Assembly (NCBI GenBank): GCA_025093555.1
Contig: JAIWNF010000043.1
Coordinates: forward strand, 186,001 to 250,000
Direction: 5' to 3'
From: Circinella umbellata
Lineage: Eukaryota > Mucoromycota > Mucoromycetes > Mucorales > Lichtheimiaceae
Length of the DNA stretch: 64,000 bases
In this document: in pieces, positions 34,012 through 45,999 of the stretch
How the letters are laid out: the number at the start of each line of letters is the position of its first letter
How positions within the stretch are numbered: position 1 is the first letter of the stretch
The notes under the pieces: model-generated
Databases searched by the model: none
What the model was told of the DNA's origin: nothing
The model's input: only the letters and a program-made list of their open reading frames with translations
Made by a program: the position numbers and the translations under genes

Positions 34012-36397
34012 ATGAACCGCTTCGTCCGGCCGTCGAAATATCGTCATGTATTTGGTACTGCTTCCAAAAGAGAATATTGTTATGATAATGTTCGCGTTAG
34101 TTTGAATGCTTGGGATACCAACATGGTCCAAGTCAACCCGGTATGAACTATATAGACATGATAGGGGTGTGATGGTGATGGTGATAACAGAGCATGAAGC
34201 TAGGTTGCTTTATATGAAGGAGTGTTTAAAATATTAAAACTTGATAATATATGTTGTTTATCCAGCTTTTTGTTTCTATGAACTGGCAATCATCCGGTGG
34301 TGGTGCATTCGCAGTCATTCCTTTATCTCAACAGGGTATAGACCACTTTGATTATTTTTATTGGTAGAATGGGCTATCAGGATAGAGCAAGAAGAGTGAG
34401 AGAGAAGAAAGAGACAAGGGTGAAGAATATTATGCTAGACCATTTTTTTTACAACTATATATTTTTTTTATGTAATTTTTATAGGCAAGCTTCCCGAAAA
34501 CTACCCTCTTTACCGTGGTCACACTGCCCCTGTATTAGATACTGATTTTAATCCTTTCAACGACTATGTCATTGCTTCTGGTGCTGAAGATAGCAAAGTT
34601 ATGATTTGGACTATTCCTGAGGAGTATGATGAAGATCTTCAAGAAGTCCAACCCGTATTGAAACTTTCAGGACACGGCCGGTAAGAAATAAGAAAGGGGA
34701 AGGATATAAAAATATAAGGTGGATCCAAATTTTAAAGTGAATATGAAAACATTAAGAATGATAGGAAAGGTCGCTTGAAATAAAAAAAAAATGGGTATTA
34801 TTTTTGTTAATGATATGTTAAATATGAAATCATTACCCTCTTTTTCAATCTTTTAATAGCAAAGTGGGCCAAGTGTTGTTCCATCCTACAGCCAGCAATG
34901 TCTTGGCATCTGCAAGTACAGACTTGACAATTAAACTTTGGGATATTGAGTCCGGCCAAGAAAGACAAGAAGTCACTGGACATACAGAAATCATTCAATC
35001 ATTGGCATACAATTACAATGGTTCTCTCTTGGCAACCACTTGTCGTGACAAACGTCTCCGTATTTTTGATTTGCGTAGCAACCAAGTGGTTCAAGAAGGC
35101 GCTGGTCATCAAGGCATTAAGGGTTCGCGTGTTGTGTGGCTCGGCGATTCCGATCGTCTTGCTACTACTGGCTTTTCCAAGATGAGTGATCGCCAATTGA
35201 ATTTGTGGAACACTGGTGATCTTAGCAAGCCTATCAAGTCTGAATTTATTGATACTTCATCTGGTGTTATTATGCCTTTCTATGATAATGATACAAGTAT
35301 GTTGTATCTTGCTGGCAAGGGGTAAAACTTTTTTCATTGGTTTTTTTTCTTCGTATGCAACATATATCGTCACCTTGCATGCCTAAGTGGACTAATTTTC
35401 ATATTTTTTTTTGCTTCTTGTTTTTAGTGACCGTACTATCCGTTACTATGAATATGAGAATGATTCGCTTTATCACCTCAGTGATTATAGAGATGTTGAA
35501 GCACAAAAGGGTAAGCAACAATATTTGAAGAATATCGGATAGAATGTAATATGAATAACTTTTAATTATTTAGGTCTTGCATTCATGCCCAAGCGTGCTT
35601 TGAATGTCAACGAATGTGAAATTGCTCGTGCTTATAAGATTACTACCAACTTGATCGAACCTATCTCTTTCAAGGTCCCTCGTAAGGTAATATAAAAAAA
35701 GCTCATGAATTTTCTTTTTCTTAATATGACTTTCTTCTGCTCTTTTTTCTCCCACATCAAAATAATTGTTGATTTTACTGATTTGTATAAACATCTATCT
35801 TATACTAGTCTGACGCATTCCAATCTGATATTTTCCCACCTGCCATTGGTGATGAGCCTGCTCTTACTGCAGAGGAATGGTTTAGCGGTAAAAATGCAGA
35901 CCCCAAAAAGATTGATCTTTCTCAAGGTTTCCAAGCAAAGGAAAAGCAAGAATTCACACCATCTGCCCCAGCGGAAGAAACTGAAGCTCCTCCTGCTGCA
36001 GCTCCCCCAAAGAATGAAAAGGATGTAAGTAAATAATATAGTTATATATATGGATGTACGTTACGAAAGAAAACCTAACAACTAATACTAACTTGACATG
36101 TCTATTATTGTTTTTCTTCAGTACCAAGAAGCATACCATGAACTCCGAAAAGAAAATGATGAGTTAAAGAACACTGTATCTCAACGTGATGTCAAGATCC
36201 GTGTTTTGGAGATTGAAGTGGAAAAATTGAAGAAGGAATTGACAGAACTTCAAACTAGTAAAAATACAGAAACAAATGAACAAGAAAAAGAAGAAAAGAA
36301 ATCTGAAGCTGCTGAACTAGAACAGCAAACCAATACCACCGATACACCTGCTCCTGCTGCTGAAGCAGAAGAAGAATCCGAGAAAAAGGATGATTAA
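34012..36397 (+). CDS. CRN1: Coronin, actin-binding WD40 protein
   Basis: Coronin binds F-actin and Arp2/3 at cortical actin and endocytic patches. Eight exons (34012-34140, 34266-34335, 34485-34680, 34860-35321, 35428-35510, 35574-35686, 35809-36024, 36122-36397) join in phase to 514 residues. The N-terminal signature MNRFVRPSKYRHVFG is diagnostic. A seven-blade propeller follows, with blade motifs such as SASTDLTIKLWDIESGQE and ATTCRDKRLRIFDLRS, then the conserved extension (FMPKRALNVNECEIARAYK, EEWFSGKNADP). A variable A/P/E-rich linker leads to a C-terminal coiled coil (ENDELKNTVSQRDVKIRVLE) used for trimerisation, ending in an acidic E/K/A-rich tail. It shares the endocytic-patch theme with epsin at 46 kb. 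Confidence 0.96.
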
Positions 36398-36637
36398 TTA
36401 ATTCAAATTTGTATATTTTTTTCTCTTTTTTTTTAATATTGTTGAATAAAAAAACACGCAACAATTTTATACACGTGGTTAATATTATTATTATAGTATT
36501 TTATCATTATTTTATTATTTTATCATTGCTATTTCATTATGAATTTCTAATAGTCTATTTTATATATACACATTTTTTATTAGTGAAAAAATCCCCTTCT
36601 ATTTATGTAATAAACCAAATATACCAGATTATTATGA

Positions 36638-38452
36638 TTATTTACCTGCTGCCCAACCATTTTCCTTTAAGAAATCTTCAATGGCTTCTCTTAATGATCG
36701 GTTTGGTATAAGATCTTTTTCTGTACACAGTCGCCCAGTAATTGGGTCTACATTTCCATTTCTTGCGAAATGATCAATTAGGGATTGTCGTTCGTAAGTG
36801 AAACCATCTATATAGAGCATATCGCATTATATACGTGAGTAGTCCATGAATAATATTGGTAAAAAATCAATGATAACGGTGAACATTTTACTAACCAGGT
36901 GTAAAAACAGGATCATGCATTATATTAAAGGATATCTTATCAAGATATGCATCTGGAATTTCTCGACGCTAAACAAAAATACAAAAATGAGACCAAGACT
37001 TTGCTAAAGATATCTTTGTCATCGTTTTTGGGTGATTTTCAATTACCATTAGGTTTTCTTTAGATTGTTCGAATACTTTCTGAATCTTAGCTTCTTGTTC
37101 ATCCTACAAACAACAAAAAAAAGTCATTTTAATTATTCTCATGTAAACTAAGGTTTATATATACAAAACTTACAGTAATATAGTTGATTTCATCTATTTT
37201 TTCTTCATCATCACCAGCAATTTGGAGCTGTCGTTGTCTATCAGCTTCTACCAAACCCTTAACATATTGTAGCAATGAAGACTCGCGTTCCAGACGTGCT
37301 GCTTCTTGATCATCCCATTTCTAAAAAAACAAAAAACAAAAAAAAAATTGTCAAAATCTATGCCCGCGAAAATAGACAAATATAACATTATGCATACACG
37401 CACGCACACGTACAAAAATAACTTACTCTTTTCCGAGCAGTCAATAATGCTTGTAAAATATCATTGACATATTTAACTCTTTGTTGAATAGCAAGTTCGT
37501 ATCCTGAATATTACAGTCCTCATTAGGTTTTCGTTCTAGATCCATAAATACATCTCTTCTCAATTTTCCTTAATGAAAAATCACATACCTATATTTAATT
37601 TACTCAATGCTATTGTATATAAAATATAATAAAATTTAGAGTCATCCTATATAATTAATAATGAACATCAACCTTCTTCCAAACGGTTACCTTCGGTATG
37701 CTGCTTCTTTTCAATTAGAGCTTGTCCAAGCTAATAATCATAATATCTGTCTATGTCAGAAAAGAGAAGAGAACAAAAATATAGATGCAATTATTTTTTA
37801 TGGACATACCAGATAGTATGCCTTGACTAATTGTATTCATGAGTTGGAGGAATAAATGTATAAGCCTGATATGATTATAATTGGATACAGGTGGTGTTTA
37901 ATGCAAACTTAATTTTTTTTTTACCTGTTGTGGGGTCAAGATCAATTGCCTTGCGTGTATCGGAAATCACATTATCGTATTGTTCAAGCTTAACAAGTAA
38001 TTTTTGATCACGATTAATAAACAGCTTAATAAATAGAGTTTGTCACTAAAATACTTCCCCAAAGCCCAACTCCACTATAGAGCATACCTTTGAATAGCAT
38101 AGTGCTCGGTTCGTATAATAAATACGTTCTTCCGGGTCTTTTATCTGGCATGGAAAAGGATTATCACATTGTTAGCTTTCGAAAAAAAAGGGGGGGTATT
38201 CAATCTTGAAGGACTGGCATTGTTTGTTATTTTTTTTTGTATGGGAAAGAAAATCTCACAATCGCGGTCGAATATTCCTTAATAGCATCTTCATAGCGAT
38301 GTTCAGCAAAAAGCTTATTTCCTAGAAGAATAAAGTAAAATCTCGGTTCAAATGTCAGATATCCACGGCATCATAAAAAAAGAAACCAAAATGTTTCCCT
38401 TCGAACCAACATTACCTGCTTTCTTGTAAGCTTCAGCTTCGTCTTTTCCCAT
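36638..38452 (-). CDS. STUB1: CHIP/STUB1 co-chaperone E3 ubiquitin ligase (TPR + U-box)
   Basis: CHIP binds the EEVD tails of Hsp70/Hsp90 through TPRs and ubiquitinates their clients. The gene starts MGKDEAEAYKKAGN (38452) and is broken into about eleven short exons. TPR 1 reads NKLFAEHRYEDAIKEYSTAI, TPR 2 IYYTNRALCYSK and YDNVISDTRKAIDLDP, TPR 3 KAYYLLGQALIEKKQ. A charged coiled linker follows (KWDDQEAARLERESSLLQYV, QRQLQIAGDDEEK). The U-box reads IPDAYLDKISFNIMHDPVF, FTYERQSLIDHF and DPITGRLCTEKDLIPN, ending FLKENGWAAGK, closely matching the FISENGW end of animal CHIP. Exon boundaries other than the first and last were read by eye and may be off by a few bases. Confidence 0.93.
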
Positions 38453-38727
38453 ATTCGCTTTTTTTTTATGATCGTTTTATTAAAAGAGGAAAAATGAATA
38501 CACGGGGTCGTTGTCAATTTTTATTTTCGGAAGCCCAAAAAATAATGATGGGTTTATTGTTCTTTTCATTTCCAAATTTCTTTAAATGACAAATCAAAAA
38601 TAGATAGCATTATAGCATACATGGTAACCATGGCAACTTATATCCACAATAACATAGTATCATTATGAATATTATTATTACGAGTATTATATATTATTTT
38701 AATTCTATTGTACTATGTCGACGAAAG

Positions 38728-41233
38728 TTAGCAACCCCTCAGTTCTCGTCCTTCTTTCCATTTTTCTCGATTACGCTGAATGTAGGCGACGAACGGGCAG
38801 GAAACAAGAAGTATACTACCAAGAATAGTAAAAAGAGGTCCCACACCTAAAAGATTTTGTAGTTCGATTGCTGTAAACTTTCCAGCTGCCATCAATATAC
38901 ATCTTATAGTTTGAATACATGCTATTTTATGCGTTGTATTAAATTTATTTAGCATAACTTATAAATACTATTAAATGATATAAAAAAACCTATCCAATGT
39001 ATATTTATGTATACTACCTTGAGCCGAAGAGCCGTGCTTTGAAAACGACTGCACGACGTATACAGTTATGAAGGAGTTTACAATAGAAAATCCAAATTGA
39101 ACTAAAGATAAAAATAGTACAAGTGATTGTTAGTATCCATATATATACTGTATAAGGTTATAAAAAAAGATGATTAAAAACCTACTAAGCACTAAGCAAA
39201 TAATCCCTAATGAAAAATGTACATTTTTTTCTGTGCCCCACCCATACGTAGTAAATCCTCCAGCAAGGAAGACCCCACCTACAAGTTGCCACTTGAGGCT
39301 TAAACGCATTTCTGGATATATTGGATTGTCTTCCATTTTTGCATTATTGGTTCGACGTATATAGATACGATCCGACATTGACCCACTTAACCAAGTTCCT
39401 GCTGTATTACCAATAATTCCAACAAGATAGAACAATCCAACAGACATAGGTGAAAGCTGATACTGTATGCTATACGCCCATGTAAAGGAAATGGCTGATG
39501 CGTTGTTTGTAAAACCCAACAAACCAAGATACGAGCAACAGAGTAACATGTTTGGAAATTTGAGCAGTTTCAATGAGGAAAATGGATTGACCATGTTATT
39601 CTTCCAAGAAGTCGCTTGTGTTTTACTGTTATTTTTCGTTGTTGAACTTTTTGCGCCATCAGTTGCTTCAAAATCATAACAGCAATCTTGTTTACTTTGA
39701 GAAGAGTGAAAGTTGGTTTCAGGTAGCACCAATACAATGACTAACCATAAAACACTATAACCTATAACAAATCCCCAAAAAATACTACGCCAGCCAAGAT
39801 ACTGTGTGAGAGCACCGCCTATAAAAGGACTTAGAGCAGATAATGTTATTTTGTTAGCAGTATTAGGTAATTGCTAGCAAATAAGTGTATGTCGTTCTAC
39901 TTTGACCATTATTCATATACATTGCTGTAATTCCCACTTACGAAGATACCATACAGTATAAGCTCATACAACCATACCACGACATTGCCTTACCCCTTTC
40001 AGAGTCCTGAAATACATCATTAATCATTCCAGCCCCCAATGCACTACTCTTTAAATGTTTGAATATTATATAATCCGCAATTAAGTTACATGTTGGCGCT
40101 TTTTTTACTATATAGATATATATACACTACAGTTTCTATTACCAACATCGCTTTTTATGTACTTACAGCAGCAGCACCAATAGAGCTTGTTAGTCGAAAA
40201 CCAAGTAGCATTCCAATATTAATAGCTAGTGCGGACCCAATGTTTCCTAAAACTAAGAAGATGTTGGATGCAATAAACACCCTTCTGCGTCCTATTGATG
40301 ACATTCAAAAAATATGAAGAATAATTAAAATCCATTTATTCAACTAGGTTATAATAAATAAACAACATATTATAGTATGTAATAGATATAATGTGATAAT
40401 ATACATACCATACCCATCGGCATAAGAAGCCCATATAGCACTCTATTATATATTCTTAGAAAGGATTGTACTCGCATTTAACATTTGATCAAAACAGCGC
40501 AACATTGCCATATACAAAGAATTATTATCTATTTACCAATAAGCCAATCATGAGCGATTGCGTAGCCACTGTATAATGTAATAGTTAAGTAATTTTGTAA
40601 AGGGGTTTTTACGTATATAAACACACACTGCTGCTATTAAAATGAAGATATGATCAATATTACCTGTCACGTTCGTAATGGTAGCAGTGGTATTTAGTTC
40701 ATCTTGAATAGCGGGTAACGCAGGAAGCTATATATAATAAGTTGGGATGGAAAAAACAATAGTACTCAGTAAACATATATATATATGAAAAATCCGCTTA
40801 ATTACGTACTAGTCCACTCAAACCTGCTTGATTTCTTTGAAGCAACAATATTTGGTTAAAATCAAATAGCAAACATACGTATCATATTTTGTACTATATC
40901 TAATATAGGAAAAAAAAACTTACAAAATTTGAGACACGGCTGCAACTGCAAAAACGATATATTTTTTTGCTCGTGTAAACTCTTTTTTTTTTGCGTCACA
41001 TGTAGTAGTAGGTGATATTGTTGATAATGGACCGTCCAGTTTATTATTACTCTTATGATCTGTACGTGAACAAACACTATTACCCAACTCTTCGCTTTTT
41101 ATTTCATCTGACATATGTAGCAAACTATTTTCTTTTTGCTTTACATTAGCGGCAACCTATATAACATTTATTCAAAACAATAAAAATAATAAAATACCTT
41201 CCAAAGAGTGCTTTGACGTATAGTTCGCCTCAT
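38728..41233 (-). CDS. Major facilitator superfamily transporter, drug:H+ antiporter-like (DHA1)
   Basis: A chain of at least eight exons encodes a 12-span MFS protein. Recognisable parts, N to C: LPALPAIQDELNTTATITN (span 2 and loop), a short piece ending YADGYGRRRVFIASNIFLVL (MFS motif A region), GFRLTSSIGAAA, LGWRSIFWGFVIGYSVLWLV with LPETN (fungal DHA1 hallmark before the central loop), a hydrophilic central loop with Cys-Cys, LGLLGFTNNASAISFTWAYS, GLFYLVGIIGNTAGTWLSGS and the last pair ending FTILGSILLVSCPFVAYI with a charged tail. A possible first exon at 41233-41198 (MRRTIRQSTLWK) joins in phase; an alternative start is MSDEIKSEELG at 41114. The substrate is unknown. No frameshift was noticed, but some exon edges are uncertain. 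Confidence 0.82.
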
Positions 41234-41920
41234 TTTCGATTCTGCCACTATGTATTATCTTTATATTGTTAATATCATTATTACTATTTTGCCACTTGTT
41301 GTCTTTATTTGTTTGAGACGACATGGTAACCAAAATAATGTTATCTTGAACAGACTTGATGATATGGTGCTAATAATATCTACGTATAAAATAAAAAAAG
41401 AGAGAGAAATATCTGAAAATACATTCTCCTTATTGTACTGTGGTATGTTAAATACCTCAAGAGAAAGAAAAAGGGGGGATATAATTTTTAAGTTGCGCAT
41501 ATATGTTCATGCAGCACCTCCTGTATGCTGCATGAGCGCTTGTATATCGGCATAAACGATGGATACATAAATATATTATTATGGCACATATCATCATTAT
41601 TGTGATAAAGTTGATGAAGAAAAAAAAATCTTAAGTAGCTAGGTGTCTTTATCGAATTGAGACCTAGTCAGTCCTGTAAGCATTTTCTCAGGATTGTACA
41701 ATTACAGTTTTATACGAACTGTCGCACTTTTCTGCGAAACAAGTTGCTTTCATTATTCTCAAGGGTAGTTTTCATAGTGTACTCCTTGTTATGTATCACA
41801 ATTTAAAATATTGTAATTTGAAACAAAAAAGCGTTATAATTATTTATACGTATCTGGCTAAAATGTATAGTTTTAAAGTTTGTTCATGGATATAATAACA
41901 CGAGCAGCGTGGCCATCAGT
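41234..41920. other. Intergenic between MFS gene and GGT pseudogene
   Basis: About 690 bp, A+T rich. It presumably holds the MFS promoter (minus strand). A 101-codon frame at 41250-41555 (+) has no recognisable content. Confidence 0.5.
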
Positions 41921-44900
41921 TCATGAATCACTACTATCAGCAGCCAATATATATCTGCCGGTCAGTGTATCTTTATTTGTACGCCCGCGACCAAACGTTA
42001 TCAAGCGACCATGACCTTTGAAAGAATAACAAGTATGCCCCATTTTTTCTAGTTTATTAATGACAGTGGCTTTGATACCTTCTTCGAGATGCACGATGGA
42101 GGTAGACATATCGGTAAAAATCTGCAGAGAACTTGGTAATTTGGGCTGATTTGTTTCTGGAGAAGAGATGGAAATTCCTGGTAGTCAATAGCATACCGAG
42201 GATTTTCCGAATACGTAACGCAATATATTCAGAAAATTTGAACGTGGCCCTGTACTTGTATGAACGCACCAAACACTGCAATTTTTACATATTGTTGTTT
42301 TTACTATGACTATACATCTTTTCGCAAACCCTGTAACTGTTTTCAGTTATATATATATCACTTTTTTTTTCAAAATAAAATAAAATATATAACATAAAAC
42401 ATAAAACATATTACCACCAAAGCACATTTCAAGCTCGTGATCTCCAGAATCCGTTTTTCTTGTGACCATGGACAGAATAAGAGTGTAATACGGACTTTTT
42501 TCGGCTCGATACAATTGGGATAATCTTTGATAATTACAAAACTACAACCTCAATTGTGAATAGAAAGCTACGGTACAATGTTTGAAAATAATACATGTCT
42601 AACAGATGGTATTATTTTTGTAAACATTAGAGAAGAAAGATAGACAGGAAAGGTAAAAAATCAAGTATAAGCTGTTCACAGAATTCATTTATATAATAAA
42701 GCTTTTACCACTCATGAGACTTACCCCAAAAGGACTATAGAGAGAACCTACGTAGGTTATTTAAAATATTACACTTGTTTGTTAGTAACTTACAAATATT
42801 ATAGGGTGGTGGTTTTAAATATTAAGTATGAAAAAAACTTACAATAAGCTTTATGCATTTCCTTTACCATCAACAACAGAAAAGTATACTATATTACTTA
42901 CTTGCTCTGGATAACCTTTTTCAATCGCATCGTTTCGCTTATGCAGATTCGCCAACTTCGCGCGCTCAGACAGGTATTTTTTGCTCAAGAACTGTTCAGG
43001 CGATGGTACTGTAAAGTGGTTTACTTGTGGATTGGTTACATAATACCGTGGATCAGCAAATGCTATACGCAAAGACTCGATAATAACATTCAGGTATTAA
43101 GCTGAATTATGCTCATGATTCAATAAATCCAATCCATGTTCTTCTTCACTAGTGCGCGAATAATTCCCAATGCAATAAGTGCAGTGATGCCATGACTGAT
43201 TGTTGGGAAGGGATTCCCATAATTCTAATCAATGGTAATCAATAGAATTGGTTCAACAATCTCGAATGTGTGTGAAGCAAGGTCCTCATGTGTTAACACT
43301 CCCCCACGAGTCTGGATAGTATCAACAATACCATCAGCAATAGGTACTTTATAAAATCCATCTTTTCCATATACAGCAACAGCTTTTGACGTGCTATTTT
43401 AGTTATGGTGCTACACGCGGTGTTATAAGTAAGAGAGGGTAGCTATCATTAGTTACTTACCTTTATGATATAAGCCAAATTATCATGTATGCCTTACTTT
43501 GCAAGATCAGGAAGATACATTATTTTACCCTCTTTAGGGACTCGTATGCCATCAGTGAGGATATTTTTTTTATGTTTATTCATTTCATCTAAATGATTCT
43601 TCGGGTTTTTCCACTAAATTTATAATGTTATCTTATATAATTTACTACCACTGCCATATAGTCAACACTTCCTCGCGTATACATGTATATACTATACGTA
43701 CGTACTGTTCTTGCTACAAGGGTAAACACGGGAAAACTTGATAAAAATTGAAGTAGCGTTACTTATAAAAATAATTTTATACTCAATGACATTAAAAATT
43801 AAAGTTATATATTATAAAGTAGTTTAATATTCAACTTCATTGAACAGTAGGATTGTTTGTCACGTATCCATTTTCTGCTACAGTCAATCCCATTTTTGCA
43901 CCTCCCTCTTGTGCAAAGGTTCCCAGTTCTGTGCCATTGGTTATTGGAAATGTTAAAAATACTTAATAGAATCGCAATTTGCAACTTGCAACTTGCAACT
44001 TGCATCAAGGTTTTTGGGCGAGTTGCGCTAATTGGGAGTAAACCATACTATAGTTTTATAATTGCGTATATTATTCTTATAATTCTTTACGTATCCAAAT
44101 ATCGAAATACCCAAAATGCTTGCAAAGAATAATTGATGAGATACTGTATTTTGATATATATCAAGTTTTGTTTGTTGCAAGTCTTCGGTTCTGCAACTAA
44201 AAATTAGGAAAATCTCAGGTGTGCAAAAACCGGGGGTTGACTGTAGATTAATTGCTGTCTATAAGATAATATGTAGTTAAATCTAGCTCACCAGAACCGA
44301 AATGCTCAAAGTTTCAACCCATGCAACAACAGCACCAGGAACAGTTACTCCGTGGATACTATCGATCGGAATTTGTGCTTCCGTAATTCCAGCTTTTTAA
44401 CGAAGATATTCCATAGCCATCTTGGCGGGAGCCCCAAGATATAATATATCAATATATTATTGTTACGTACTGTCTTTATCGTCTCGCTTTTTTTCTTCTG
44501 TTATTATCTTGTTACTTTCGGACCCATATTAATGCTTATTAACTTTATGTGATTTTGCGTCATAAATTAAGCATAAAGCATTATCATCTATACTTGCCGA
44601 TCGAGGAGCTATTTGATTTGGGTTAATTGTAGATAATGAGTACGTAATAAAGTATTTAGAAGTATATTTGTACAACAGTTGATAAGCAGATATCAGCATA
44701 GTTGTTATAATACTACGACTTGCTGACTACTCCAACAGCTTTAGCTAAAGCTTTAATGGATTGTAATTAGTAAATTTTATGCTGGTCTTTTTAAAATGTA
44801 AACAGTAATACTAACCGACTGCAACATCTGCATCCTAAACATATATGTTTTTCAACATTCAAAACGCATAAACAAAAGCTGTCTAAGAAAAAAACACCTA

Positions 44901-45130
44901 CAGCAGTATTTCCTCCATTCGTTTGAATATTGATGCCAACTTGAGTTACAAGTGGTTCTCTATTATTTTAAAACAGTGTGATCTAAAATTAATATTTTTT
45001 TTTGAATAAATATATAAGACTAAAACGTTACAGTTGATACCATATATACATACGAACAAGCAACCATCCCATCGGCACCATATACGGTAGAACGACGTGC
45101 AATAAAAGGAACTGAGCTGTCAGAAGTCAT
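41921..45130 (-). pseudogene. Decayed gamma-glutamyltransferase (gamma-glutamyltranspeptidase family)
   Basis: GGT-family enzymes cleave gamma-glutamyl bonds of glutathione and relatives. Family pieces follow in order on the minus strand: RRSTVYGADGMVACS (start 45130), EPLVTQVGINIQTNGGNTA (about 44955-44900), DADVAV (44835), IPIDSIHGVTVPGAVVAWVE (about 44380-44310), EGGAKMGLTVAENGYVTNN (43900), DGIRVPKEGKIMYLPDLAK (about 43550-43497), YGKDGFYKVPIADGIVDTIQ then TRGGVLTHEDLASHTFEIVE (about 43370-43220), RIAFADPRYYVTNPQ (43070), SNIVYFSVVDGKGNA (to 42851), MVTRKTDSGDHELEMCFGG (about 42465), GAFIQVQGHVQIF, then VHLEEGIKATVINKLEKMGH to 41921. An in-frame TGA follows QGHVQIF (42231-42229), and a frameshift separates NPRYAID from PGISISSPET near 42180. 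The residue aligned with the catalytic Thr appears to be Ile. Some apparent gaps may be introns. Confidence 0.8.
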
Positions 45131-45999
45131 TTTATAATAAGGAAAGAGCCAGAAAAAAAATCGTTTATTTTTTAGGGGATCTTTTTGCTGATAATTTATA
45201 TACTTATTCAGTAATACGTGCACATGCAAGGCTGACAGACCCCCTGAAAAAAAATTATTTCATATAAACAACACTATTCAATAACATTACTACAATTAAA
45301 ATTACTATCATAGTTGAGCATTTGAAATATTTCTTATTGGTGAAAAATATCTGGAACCCACTCAAAGTATCACTCATATTTTATAGTTTTATTTCAGTAT
45401 AACAAAAATTAACTTATGATATGGTCCAGTATAACTGCAGCATGAACTCTGCAAATTTAACTACATACCATACGCTCATTAATTAATTTATTAACTGCTT
45501 ATTATATATCATACCCATTTATTCTATTATACTTGATGTCATTTGCTGTTAATTACTCATCATATTATCATTTCGATGGCTTTTGTAACTTGAGTGATCA
45601 AGTTACGTTGCCAATGACTTGTATTGTTGCAAGTGATGCTAGAAAAAGGAACTAGTTGTTATACTAGAAACTTTTCATTAAAATCACCAAAATACTGTAA
45701 CTGTATATTTTGATAATTAAATCTAGCACAATATCACAATGAAATACTTATTAGACTTAAAGCAAATATCTGCTGCGCTATGATATATATTTCAATCTCA
45801 CACAGCCCTTTAGAATTCCACGAGAGACCTATCAGGATCTGAGATGCTAAATATGGAAAATGGGAAAACTCCGCGTAGAATGGTATTTCCAGTTTGCAAT
45901 ACCTTCGCCCTGCGTGTTTCCTCACATTCGATCGTTTTTTTTTTATCATTTCCAACGACTTGATTTACTACTAATTCTTTTAGTCAAGTTTAAGCGACC
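45131..45999. other. Intergenic between GGT pseudogene and epsin
   Basis: About 870 bp, A+T rich, with no supportable gene. It would carry the promoters of the divergent pseudogene and epsin. A 73-codon minus-strand frame at 45955-45734 shows no family features. Confidence 0.5.
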
